The position numbers and the translations under genes are program-made. Under the pieces are notes generated by a model. That model worked only from the letters and a program-made list of their open reading frames with translations, was not told where the DNA came from and made no database searches. DNA of 64,000 bases, taken from positions 11,480,622 through 11,544,621 of the forward strand of contig NC_092463.1 in assembly GCF_047495875.1 (NCBI RefSeq), read 5' to 3'. Shown one piece after another: positions 33,822 to 44,334 of the stretch; position 1 is the first letter of the stretch, and the number at the start of each line of letters is the position of its first letter. The DNA comes from Pithys albifrons albifrons. Taxonomy: Eukaryota > Chordata > Aves > Passeriformes > Thamnophilidae.

Positions 33822-33912
33822 TATGAAACAAGGGAATAATCTGAGAGAAATGCTAGTACTGAGGAACCTGAGTCCATATCCTACTATCTTTATGCTTACA
33901 TGAAGTCATTTT
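33822..33912 (+). pseudogene. MOK: MOK exon: alpha-C helix region, frameshifted
   Basis: Acceptor TCAACTTTAG, donor CATTTT|GTAAGT. With phase carried from the previous exon it reads SMKQGNNLREMLVLRNLSPY, then PTIFMLT and TGA at 33901-33903. MOK has SIEQVNNLREIQALRRLNPH at this place, followed by PNILMLHEVVF. An extra A after CTT moves CATGAAGTCATTTT (His-Glu-Val-Ile-Phe) out of frame and makes the stop. Confidence 0.88.
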
Positions 33913-35452
33913 GTAAGTATGATGCATTCATTTCTTTCTTGTTTATTCCTTTATTTGAACAACTTTTGGGTGTAGAGACAACCTATAGACACTTAACCAG
34001 CTTTTTATTTCAACAGAATGAAAAAACCAACGCATTTCTCAAATTCTGGCCTACATCCCTGCCTTTCTTAAGGAGGTCTAATGTAAGTCTCCCTTTGTCT
34101 CTTTTGCAGCAAACCAAAAATATTTCAACATCAATATTAAAATTACAGACTAAATACATGTTAAGTGTAGTTAAATTGTCTCATAATATGTACTACTTGC
34201 TGGTGTTTTTATCCCTTGTCCCATATCCAATTTAGTACTTTTACTACCCATCATGGCTGCTGGGACAGCACTGTGGTTAGGCACACTCAGAGCTTCTCTG
34301 CTGGAATAGACTCTGGTACTTCAAAGATCGTGGTTTGAATTGCCAGTTTGAACTTGGGATCGAGGCAAACTATTTGGTGGTACCATTCCATGGGCAACTT
34401 CACAGACACCCTTGTGCAAGTAGTAGAAGTTTGGGTCTCAGAATGAGGCAGCAGCTGAGCTGTGCATTTGGAGAGAGATCAGTCAGTGATGAGGTTGGGT
34501 TCCTTATCCTCATGAGGCCCTTCAGTGTCCTCTGGGGACACGTTCTGTCTGACAGTGATCACGTTTTATGGCAGCACTTACTCCATTGCTGTGCAACAGC
34601 AGACACGTTATTCAAATACTTGACACAAAACTTGTTGACTGCTCTAAAATATTCTTTATTGCCCTTCAGGCTGTTTATTCCTCTGCTCAAGGCTCGGGTA
34701 CTGCACTGTTAGTGACTGGCCTGTTTCCTACAAACACGTGGGAAGCTGGTAATCGTGTCAGCAGCTTGTCTTTTCTGGAACTCTCAGCACTCACGGGGCT
34801 CCTGCTCTGTCTGAGCTGAACTGCAGACTGTACCTCCACCTTTTACTGTCCAGGTTAACACAGCATTGCAGGGGAGATGAACTGTAATGCAACTATCTTA
34901 CAAGAAAAACTGAAGACCTGAAGATGTCTGCCTCTGCAGGGCAGTGAGATGGAAAATAAAGTGTCAGATGTATTATATTGTGATTAGAACTAAAATTGCT
35001 GTTACCAGCAAAACAGGGATATCCAGTCAGATACTCGTTTCCATGCAATAGAACACTACTGGTGATCTAACTAGAAAGTTTCATATATGAGCTGTAATGG
35101 CTTTCCTCTCTTTTATTGTAAGATTGTATCAGTTAATTTACTGGAAAGTTCTTGATACTGAACAGTGTGATATGCCCAGAAAACAAGCCTTCAAAAATCT
35201 TCATGTAGTAATTCAGGTAACGTTTGCAGTGGACACTTCAGAGAGCATAAACTAAAACTATGATACCTCACACTTAAGTTTAAAAACTTAAAGACCATAT
35301 CCATTAGAGACATTATCCATTAGGGACAGTACCCATTAAAAATTAAAATCTCTATTTTAATTCTGGTTAAACTAAGTACTTTTTTCTGTGCTGTGTACAA
35401 ATCAACATGTAAGTTTAATTTCTAGGTTAAAGTCTCCTGATTGTTTCTGCAG
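33913..35452 (+). other. MOK: MOK-locus intron
   Basis: GTAAGT donor, TTGTTTCTGCAG acceptor. No repeat or RNA gene was recognised. Confidence 0.65.
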
Positions 35453-35523
35453 TGATAAAACTGCTGGTTCTCTTTCACTGACATGTGAATTTATGGACAT
35501 GGATATTTATGAGCTGATAAAAG
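35453..35523 (+). pseudogene. MOK: MOK exon: hinge region, with lost splice donor
   Basis: Acceptor TTGTTTCTGCAG. The translation is DKTAGSLSLTCEFMDMDIYE and LIK, matching DRKSGSLALICELMDMNIYELIRG of MOK. The exon should end at a GTATGT donor, but the bases after AAAAG are ATATGT. Loss of the donor G would prevent normal splicing, and read-through meets TAG three bases later. Confidence 0.88.
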
Positions 35524-35816
35524 ATATGTAGCATATGCTCAAGAAGCAACAAATTCTCCTTGTGTAGATCACAAAGTGAAATTAATGATTTTTCACTTGA
35601 TTGTTCACTGTTGCAGATTATAAAGCTCATGGGGCAATTCTGTGCTGTCCTGCTTTGCCCTACAGCTCTTGTCAGTGGGATATACCCACTTGTTTAAGGC
35701 ATGGGTGCAGGTTTCCCCTGAGTCAGGTCCAGGACCATTTGTTCTACAGTCAAACAACCTTGACTGCAAAAGAGAAAATAATTACTTTATGTAGCAAATA
35801 ATAAAACTTAAAATAG

Positions 35817-35862
35817 GTTCCTGTGGGTCCCTTCCAGCTTGACACATTCTGTGATTTGTTAG
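35817..35862 (+). mobile_element. Very short CR1 3'-tail-like remnant
   Basis: TCCTGTGGGTCCCTTCCAGC followed by TTGACACATTCTGTGATTTG is the typical last 40-45 bp of a CR1 copy. Nothing of the upstream element is recognisable. It is either a very truncated insertion or a decayed one. Confidence 0.6.
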
Positions 35863-36427
35863 GTCAGGATTGCAATGAGGTAATAAAATTATTCTTATGT
35901 ATTTCAAAACTGTTGAACCCATCAATAATGATTTTCAGTTTCTATATTTAGTAAAAATGCCTTTTACCAAGTTTTCTTTATAAAATAACATTGTTCCCTG
36001 ACACCTCCTTTATTTAGAAGTTCTGGAGCTGTTTGTTGAAACAGGTTGGAGACCATAAAGCTGATTTAAAAGCAGATCTTGTGTAAACACTAAAGGAGTT
36101 GGGTACAGCCAATGAAGGGGCATGCACTTACAATTCATTTTTAAAAGAGGATTTTTTTAAATGAATAATTAAGAATTTGTAATGTTGTAACAGTTGAGAG
36201 ATTCATTTAAATAACTTGGCATGCAACTGTCACTCAGTGCAATAGAACAGACTTGCTCTGAACTTGATATTGGTGACATTGAGCGTTCAGATCTCTGACA
36301 AAAGGAGTAACTCTGTTTCTGACCTAGATACGTGTGTGAGATACAGTTGTTTGAAGTAGACATTTCGTGGTTGCTGGTTTTAATAAGACATTTTGTTTTT
36401 CCAGGATAAACTTGTTAAGAAGTCAGA

Positions 36428-37060
36428 ATAGAATCATAGAATCGACTGGGTTGGAAAAGACCTCCGAGATCATCGAGTTCAACCCTTGGTCCAACTCCAG
36501 TCCATTTACTAGATCATGGCACTTAGTGCCACGTCCAATCTCAGTTTAAAAATCTCCAGGGATGGTGAATCCACCACCTCTCTGGGCAGCCCATTCCAAT
36601 GCCTGATTACTCTCTCTGCAAAGAATTTTTTTCTGATCTCCAGCTTAAATTTCCCCTGGCAGAGCTTGAGCCCGTGCCCCCTTATCCTATTGCTGAGTGC
36701 CTGGGAGAAGAGACCAACCCCCACCTGGCTAGAACTGCCCTTCAGGTAGTTCTAGACAGTGATTAGGTCACCTCTGAGTCTCCTCTTCTCCAGGCTAAAC
36801 AACCCCAGCTCCCTCAGCCTCTCCCCATAGGGCTTGTGCTCCAGTCCCTTCACCAGCCTTGTTGCTCTTCTCTGGACTCGCTCCAGCACCTCAATATCCT
36901 TTCTGAACTGAGGGGCCCAGAACTGAACACAGTACTCAAGGTGTGGCCTCACCAACGCAGAGTACAGGGGAAGGATCACTTCCCTGGTCCTGCTGGCCAC
37001 GCTATTTTTGATACAGGACAGGATCCCATTGGCCTTCATGGCCACCTGGGCCAAGAATAA
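36428..37060 (-). mobile_element. CR1 LINE 3' fragment with reverse-transcriptase C-terminal coding remnant
   Basis: The minus-strand translation from 37,060 gives the CR1 ORF2 C-terminal part ([44 protein letters not shown], then VGLFSQ and [20 protein letters not shown]). The frame is broken by a single TAG at 36752-36754 in place of the usual Tyr. The 3' end is the AATCATAGAATCGACTGGGT terminus. It is 5'-truncated. This is the best-preserved CR1 copy in the window and so the youngest-looking; it cannot move by itself. Confidence 0.95.
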
Positions 37061-39780
37061 TTGCATATAGGAGAGAGTCCTTGTTGATAGTAAGTTAGGT
37101 CAGTTTATTAAAAACAGTCCTGCATCTTCTTCCAGGAAAGATACCGGACTTCAGTTATGAAAAATCAGAATTTTTAAATTTGTCCTTTAACTGCCCTTTT
37201 TTTTTTTACAACAAAGTATTTACATTCAGTTGGTTACATTTCTCAGTATTTCTTTCCTTTTCACGGGAAAAATCCTGCTATATCAAGCATTGTATTCAGA
37301 TGGAAATTAGAATCATAGTTTCAGTATGTGGGGTTTTTAATTTTAAAATACAGTTTTTATCAAAGTCAAGTTTTGCATAAGATGATTATTTCCTACCACT
37401 TAGTTTCAATAACCTCCTGTTCTATGGCATGTTGAATCAGTTCAAAATGAAATTGTGTTCAACAGTGAATAATCTGAAATGCTGCAGATTAGGAGTTATC
37501 TGAACATTAATCCAGGTCTACCCGAACTTCTATAAATTGCTGATTCTTCTTTATGCTCCAAGTTTTGTGCCTGGACTGTGTTTCCCATGGTAGTGCCTTT
37601 TTTTCATCTTGTATGAGGTGATGGCACCTGGCATGGAACCTGTCAAATCACAGACTAAAACAAGAAAATGATCAGCAGGTTCTGATGGAGATATATATAA
37701 TAAGTACCAAAAAAAATTTTGTTATTTTGAAGTATGTAAACATTTAATTCGTCTCAAGCATAATGCATTTTTCAGAAATTAATTTTGGAGTTAAACATAG
37801 CAACACCACAGTGTCCTATGGGGCAGAAATAGTTTTTGTTTTCTCCCCAAACAACTCTAGTCGTGGCTTGTTGCAAAGCCAAGAAATGTAACAAGGCGTG
37901 TCAGTCATTTCAAACAGTAAATATGACAGAGTGTCCAGGTATGTAATTAAACTGGAAAATTAATCTTGTTCTGAGCCAGAACACTTATTGACTGAGGATC
38001 TCTATGTAATGATGGCAAGTAGAAGGGGTTCCTTTGGAATTTTCAGCAGTGTGATTTGAAGGAGTGCATCACTAATTTGTAGGACAATTAAGTTGTTCAT
38101 TAGCCATGCTCTGTCACAAAACCATTTTCAAGTAGTTACATTTCAGAGGATTTGTAGGCTCCTGTAAATTTCTACAGTGCATAGTAATGCCAACGCTGCT
38201 CATTTCCTGACTGCTCTGTGTTTTGCAAAATCAAGTTTAATTTAGGTACAAAACAATTTAAAAAAACTTTCCGTTAGAAAAATTGAAAGGCAAGTGTGGT
38301 TTGTACAATACTTTGTAATAAATTAAAACTTGAAGCAGGGCTTGACTGAAAATTAATTTTTAATTCAATAAGGTACATGGAGACACTTATGTAATTAGGA
38401 GAACAGTCCACTGTAATGCTAATAATGTGGAAAGTTGATACTTTTTTTTCCTTAATAAGCCAAGAGATCCACGTTGCCTCAGTGAAGACAAGGCTATTTG
38501 TTTTTACAAGAAGTCGTAATTTTCTTGCTGTTAATTCATAGTGGAATCACAAGTCATTTAATAATTGAAAATCAGTTTTGTCCTTTGTTTAATCAAGAAC
38601 AGTTTGGTCATTCCAAGCAGTGTCAAAAGTCTGGCTGAGAGAGAGGTGGGGAGGATGAAATGAGAGAGGCCTCAGTTGCCACTGCCTGACCATTCACTCC
38701 CCTTACTGCCACAGAAGGTTCCTCTAATGGTAAATCTGGAAGCAGAGCAGCCTCTGCTCCAGTATTCACTGGTGACCTGTAATGAAAAAGCAGTTGGGCA
38801 TGACGTTTTTATAAAGGCCTGATTTCTTAAATACTAATAATAATCCAAATTGATTTGAGTAGCAGCATTTTATAAAATTTTTTCTACTATAAGTGACAAA
38901 AATCCTGACATTGAAGGCACCATTTATCTCTACGGGGGCACCACTACTACAATTCCCAATGTAAATGGTGCTCTGTTCCAACTGCTTCGTGATCTAATCC
39001 TGCTCAGTGGATTATGTGGCTGCCTGGAGGAGCCCTGTAATCAGTTGGGAACACAAGGCCCGCTGTCCTCAATGAGTTACTGTCCTGATAATCTCCCTCC
39101 TCCTCCCCGGCCAATTACTCATACACTGTCAGCAGGCAGATCAGTACCTGCTTTGTTTTTCAAAAATGTGATCATTTCTGCCTCCCTTGATAGCAGTGCA
39201 GCGTTACATAAAGGCATTACAGCAAGATTAAAAGGCCTTTGGAGCCTATAAAAGAAAAAAGCTGAGCAGTTACTGAATGGCTCTGAAAAATAGATAAATT
39301 TTATAACTGTAATTATTGCCTAACAGCAACAGCAAGCTGAACTACACTGGTTAACCTTTAATTTGCAATTCAAATGTGAATCACAGTCATTTAAGCATTA
39401 TGGTAACTTGAGGTGATTGATATGAATCTTGAACCTTAAGGACAATTACTTTGTGTAGAGAGGAAATTAGCTGTTCAGAAGTGAAATATTGCACTTCTGA
39501 TGGAACTTGGGGGAACAGATACTGCAATAAATACATGCAGTAAAAGCCAAGGCAGCTTACAGACTATTGACAGTTGTTAGCTGAGCTATTCTGGTGCACA
39601 CTGAAATCGAAATTATGCCTGAAGTTGAGTGGAAAATGGATTACAAAGCTAGCAAAAAAATGACAGAAATAGTGTAATCAAAAAAGGTGGTATCAGTGCA
39701 TCTGTGGAAGCTGAAGAGTAGGGTTTTTGTATTCTGTTCTTCACTAAAAAGGACTTGTACAACTTGAAATTTTGTTGTAG

Positions 39781-39855
39781 GAAGGAGACAGCCATTACCT
39801 GAGAAAAATTAACAACAACATGTACCAGCAATGCAAATCTCGATTGCGTACACAG
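39781..39855 (+). pseudogene. MOK: MOK exon: alpha-E helix region, two one-base deletions
   Basis: Acceptor TTTTGTTGTAG, donor ACACAG|GTAAGA. It begins RRQPLPEK, matching RRYPLSEK of MOK. One base is then missing from the AAAAA run and a further one near TCTCGATTG. With these gaps allowed, the text parallels KKIMHYMYQLCKSLDHIHR; as it stands, the frame meets TAA directly after PLPEKN. Confidence 0.85.
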
Positions 39856-40884
39856 GTAAGAGAGCTGGTTCAGCAGCAACTGTACAGCAAATGCAGCAGA
39901 CAGCTATTTCAGGGTCATCCCTAAGCAGAGACATAGAACTGTCTGGGCCAGCAGCAGCCTCATGCAAGGGGAGAAAAGGCCTTGCCCAGATGCATCTTTG
40001 CCTGCAGCAGAGCCCTGGGGGGCAGCAGAGCTCTGGGGGGGCAGCAGAGCCCTGGGGGGCAGCAGAGCCCTGGGGAGCAGCAGAGCCTGGGGGGTGGCAG
40101 AGCCTGGGGGGCGGCAGAGCTCTGGGGGGCAGCAGAGCCTGGGGGGCGGCAGAGCTCTGGGGAGCAGCAGAGCCCTGAGGGGGAAGCAGAGCTCTGGGGG
40201 GGCAGCAGAGCCTGGGGGGCAGCAGAGCCCTGGGGGGGCAGCAGAGCCCTGGGGGGGAAGCAGAGCTCTGGGGGGGCAGCAGAGCTCTGGGGGTCAGCAG
40301 AGCTCTGGGGGGGCAGCAGATCCCTGGGGGGCAGCAGAGCTCTGGGGGTCAGCAGAGCCTGGGGGGCAGCAGAGCCCTGGGGGGCAGCAGAGCCCTGGGG
40401 AGCAGCAGAGCTCTGGGGGGGGGCAGCAGAGCTCTGGGGGGGGGCAGCAGAGCTCTGGGGGGGGGCAGCAGAGCCCTGGGGGGGGCAGCAGAGCTCAGGT
40501 GGGCAGCAGAGCCCAGGGGGGCAGCAGAGCCCAGGGGGGGCAGCAGGCAGCCCGAGCTGCTGCCAGCACCCCAGAGGAGCTCTGGGCCCTGCAGCAGAGC
40601 CCTCCTGGGAGAGGTGGCCTTTGCCATCCTCAGGCAGCCCTGGTGGGAGCAGAGCACAGTCTGGCCTCCCTTTCCTGGACTTGCCTCTTCCCCATTCCAA
40701 TACCTGTTGCTGTTGTCTCACCATGGTCGCAAAATAAAACTTTTTTACTATGCTGTTAATAACTTTGAAAAAAGTGTTAATTTCTGTAAGATTCTTAAGA
40801 TTTTTTTCCCAAATAATTGGAAGCATTGATAATGTTTTGTCTTTTTACTAAATGCTTCTCTCTGGTGTTTTTATCTTAGTATAG
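39856..40884 (+). other. MOK: MOK-locus intron with minisatellite
   Basis: GTAAGA donor, CTTAGTATAG acceptor. About half of it is the G-rich minisatellite at 40,004-40,545. Confidence 0.7.
40004..40545. repeat. G-rich minisatellite, about 18-bp unit, about 29 copies
   Basis: Units of the form GCAGCAGAGCYCTGGGGGG (17-21 bp) follow one another about 29 times. They vary mainly in the length of the G run (four to nine) and between CCCTG and CTCTG. Long open frames on both strands (for example poly-SRALGG and AAPPQS patterns) are by-products of the repeat. The regularly spaced G runs would allow G-quadruplexes on the plus strand. Confidence 0.96.
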
Positions 40885-40960
40885 AAATAGGATATTTCAG
40901 AGAGATGTGAAATCAGAAAACATAATAATAAATGAAATTAATTTATGTGAGGATATTTAA
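40885..40960 (+). pseudogene. MOK: MOK exon: catalytic loop, HRD lost
   Basis: Acceptor CTTAGTATAG. The translation RNRIFQRDVKSENIII corresponds to RNGIFHRDVKPENILI. The catalytic-loop His is CAG (Gln, 40898-40900) and the conserved Pro of KPEN is Ser; the catalytic Asp, Lys and Asn remain. The frame then becomes NEINLCEDI and TAA at 40958-40960, where VLKLGDFG (the metal-binding DFG) would be expected; no DFG is recognisable. Confidence 0.85.
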
Positions 40961-41430
40961 CTAAAAATGAAGTATATCAGTATTTTTCTCTTTACTCTCA
41001 GAAGGTAATGTTTCTTCACTAATAAAGGTACAGTTTAAAAATACACATAGACACCTACCTCTAATACTGTATTCCTGATCTGGGGGAATAAACCAGCAAG
41101 CTGGTTACTGGCTAAAACCTGAAATAACTCAGGTGCATTACAGGTGTTCCCTCCAATCTAAAAACCTGTTCTTTATTCTCTGCTAATGTGTATTTTCCTT
41201 TCTGAGTTATCCTAGAAACAAGCAATAGGGCTCAGTTCTGCAGCTCTTTCCGCATTTAATTCCTGCATTTAGTGGAAGTCACACAAAAGGGAGCAGAAGA
41301 TACTGGCTTTCAGAATATTTCTTCTTTGGAGTAATTTCTCCTGGCAGTTGCAGAAGGTTATTTTGCTGTTTGAAAAGCAAGGATTTTTAAATTCAGTTTA
41401 TGAAATTTTATTTTTTATTTTTCTTTTAAG

Positions 41431-41580
41431 GCACAGAAGTTTATGGGAGAAGCCAAAGCCACCTATTATATCACTGCTAAACAGAAGAACTCTAATAACT
41501 TAATCCAGATGTCCTATTTAGCAGCCTTCTCTTCAGTAATAGTCCATATGCTCTTCAATTAACTCTTGGGTCTTAATGAT
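41431..41580 (+). pseudogene. MOK: Probable MOK exon: activation segment, heavily decayed
   Basis: After acceptor TTCTTTTAAG the text GGCACAGAAG and then CCACCTATTATATCACTGCT weakly parallels the GSCRSVYSK...YTEYISTRWYRAPE coding sequence (HRSLWEKP and PPIIS in one frame), and the region falls where this exon should be. Several indels are needed and stops occur. The assignment rests on position and partial similarity. Confidence 0.4.
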
Positions 41581-41599
41581 GTTCAGAATGGTATATGCA

Positions 41600-44231
41600 C
41601 ATACAATGGAACACAGATTGTCTTCAAGCCTGCAGCTACTTGTATGTAAATGCAGTTTTACTGTCACAGTACTCCTGTGTTTTGGAAAGTTTCTTCTTAA
41701 AGTAATCTACAATTTCTTTTATGATGACCACTTCACACATTGAAGGAAAATCTTTGAGTGAATATTTCACTGGTTGTATTTTGTTGAAGGCCCTTATTTA
41801 TTTTTGCAGTAGCATACCTTGAAATTCAGAGATTTGGAATCTCGTAGGAGTCTGTTCTCAGCAGGCACACCTGGAATGCACCTCCCCACTCTGTACTGAG
41901 CACCTGAACTCTGTGGGTACACACTTGGGATGGGGAGTGCTGGCTGTGTTTTCATGAAATCACAGGGTAGAGTGTTCAGTGGAGGGTTTTGCTTATCATT
42001 AATCAAGTTAAAGGTAAATAACTTAAATTAGGAGCACGTGGTAATACGATCTTCATTTCCATGGATTTGTGGAAGAAGCTTCTATGGTTAATCCGAGGGT
42101 TCAGGAGGCCGTAAATCCGGCCTGGCTTGGCACTCTCTTCACCCTGGGGCAGGTTAGTGATAAAGCAGTTGCATGTTCAAGAAAACATATTATAACCATT
42201 TTATTTGCAAAGAAAATAACATTTTTGAACTTTTTTTCCCCCTCAATGGCTTCATATTTAGTAAAATTGGATTTTCTCTGCTTTTCTCTGTGGAATATGG
42301 GTCATTTCCTCTCATGAGCATCACTAACTATCCTCAGTCCAGTTAATGCACTTGATGGTGAAATATTTCCCTCTTTTTTGACTTACTAGTAATTTTTGCA
42401 AAAACAGAGGATATTAGAGAGTGCAATCCCTCTGACTTAGGACTTTGATTTACAGTATAGTGTTTAAGACACTTGTGCTGCTCAAGACCTTTTGTGCTGG
42501 AATATTTTGAAATTGGATTCTGATGAAGGAAGAGTTAGGAACACCCAGATTATTAAAGTCCTTTAAGCCTTTTGGTGAGGATGAAAGTATAACTCAAAAG
42601 ATTTGTCCCTGGTCTTCAAGTAAAAAGGAAAAATAACCACCATGAGCATTTCTCCAATATCTTTGTGCCTTAGCAACAGCAGCAGTTCTTTATTCTCCTC
42701 CCACACTGCTGTCTCTAATATGCAACCAGGAGTGATAACATTTGCTTTGCTTCTTTCCTCCTCCTCCTCCACATGGCAAGTGCAGCTGCTGCCACCACCA
42801 TCACATTAAATGACAACCATTATGCTTTGCCTGCTGACTTGTAGAAACAGTTCTCCTTGGGCCAGAAAACTGTTAATAGGAAAGTCCCAAATGGGCAGTA
42901 CTCTTGCACAGTCAATTGGGACCAAAAGCTTAAAAAATGCTACAGTCTTTCATTTCAGTTTGATTTAGGTGGGCTTTGGCAGGAAAATTACACACTGCAA
43001 ACTTGAAGTTTTCTTAGGGAAAAACCCCTCCCCTTAAAGATATTTCCCTGTAATTTTAGCTTAATGTAACAAATTTCACTCTTTGCAACCAGTGCACATT
43101 TTCAGAGACCTTATAGGTGTGCTCAGAGAGAAATGAGGGATGTTTATTTGGCAATGCCAAATTAAGAGATGCAGACTTGCCAAGCTAAAGGATGTTATGG
43201 ACAGGATTGTTTCTTTTTCAGTGCATCTTGCCGTTGTTGCTGTTCAATGTTTGCAGAAGCCTCTATGCTTTGCATGACTTTTAGTCTCTTACTGAGCCAT
43301 GCTGATCTTTCAGATCTTGGACTCCCTCTTTCTGTTCTCATAAATCATGATTCCTGCATTGCACTTTTCTGTGATGTGCACAGTTGTTTGTTCACTATGT
43401 TACAGTGTTACATTCGGAGACAGCACTTTTTTTAGCTCACACAGAAGCCACTCCCAGCTGCCTGTCTGACACAGCTCTACAGTGTGAGTCAGATCTGTTC
43501 TGCCCTTCCTCTGCTCAAAGCTTTATGAAGACAGAGCAGTGTGTGCAGCCAGCTGTTTGATTGAATCTGCAAACAGCTAAAAAGTTCACCCTGTCTATAA
43601 AGAGGGCTGAGTGTTTTGCTTTCAGGAGTCATGTGATGCTCCTGAAGTGTTTCTTAAATTATAAGCCCAAGGGAAAAAGTAACATGCAGGAAACAAATGT
43701 CAGTGGACCTGACTAAAGTCAGGTTGCTCAGTTATGATAACAGTGTTTTCAAGGACTCTGTACAAGTTTTATATTAACTGAGGATCACGCTCAGGAATGC
43801 AGTTCAAATTCCCATCTTTCCAGTTGCAAAGAACCTGTTTGTTAGGATTGGAGTGTTATAAATATACATTTCTATATACAGACACAGCAAGAGGGACTGT
43901 TTGACTCTTGCTGTCTTAAAAATGAGGAAAACCCATTGTCTTCTGGGATCTGCCACTTTACTGGAAGCAAACACAATCCCAGATTCACTGCCCTTCACCA
44001 AGAAGGATGTTCTCTTCACATATTTTACCCCCCACTAGTGAGGAGAGTGCAGCTACAGGTTTCTGTTGAAAAGCCCAAACTACTCTTTCCATCCAAACCT
44101 GCAGTTGTATTGTGCTGCTGCTCATGTGTTATCCTTCAGTTGTTGGCAGATGTTATCTTCCTTTTTTAATCAAACTGGCAGCTATGCAACTAAATTAGTT
44201 TAACTGTGTCTTCTTGAGGGCTAATACTGTC
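41600..44231 (+). other. MOK: MOK-locus intron
   Basis: No repeat family, RNA gene or coding exon recognised. AT-rich single-copy-looking DNA. Confidence 0.55.
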
Positions 44232-44334
44232 TCTTACCTTGCAGTTTTCCTGGATCTGATGAGCTGGACCAAATTTAAAAACTCTATGACATTACAGGCT
44301 CTCCTGCTAACACAGCTCTCAAGAAGTTCAAGCA
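44232..44334 (+). pseudogene. MOK: MOK exon: C-lobe (FPGxxELDQISKIHD) region, nonsense mutation
   Basis: The translation FPGSDELDQI, TAA, KLYDITGSPANTALKKFK corresponds to FPGVNELDQISKIHDVIGTPAQKILTKFKQ of MOK. The Ser codon of DQIS has become TAA (44276-44278). The donor AAGCA|GTAAGT is kept. The 5' edge is unclear: the family's SLHPLF lead-in appears only as a scrambled CTCTTACCTTGCAG. Confidence 0.88.

Larger units (their letters stand above)
35524..39780 (+). other. MOK: MOK-locus intron
   Basis: About 4.3 kb containing a CR1 tail-like snippet near 35,817-35,862, a long CR1 at 36.4 kb, and a stretch near 38.6-39.3 kb of mixed composition without repeats. No RNA gene was recognised. Confidence 0.6.
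27209..44334 (+). pseudogene. MOK: MOK (MAK/ICK-family protein kinase) unitary pseudogene
   Basis: Kinase-domain exons of MOK are recognisable in order and on the expected strand: 31635-31742, 33822-33912, 35453-35523, 39781-39855, from 40885, probably about 41431-41580, and about 44232-44334. Because introns, splice phases and neighbours (ZNF839, WDR20) are retained, this is the native gene decayed in place, not a retrocopy. Disabling changes are: an inserted base giving TGA at 33901; a donor reading ATATGT at 35524; two one-base deletions in 39781-39855; loss of the catalytic HRD histidine and a TAA at 40958; and a TAA at 44276. MOK in other vertebrates is a serine/threonine kinase related to MAK and ICK, linked to primary cilia. 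Exons for the C-lobe end and tail were not found. Independent lesions in at least five exons make assembly error an unlikely explanation. Confidence 0.88.

Noticed and set aside
39831..40829. Long open frames of 100-290 codons on both strands with SRALGG/AAPPQS-type repeats
   Set aside because: They are forced by the G-rich 18-bp minisatellite, which lacks stops in several frames. There is no splice context or conserved domain.
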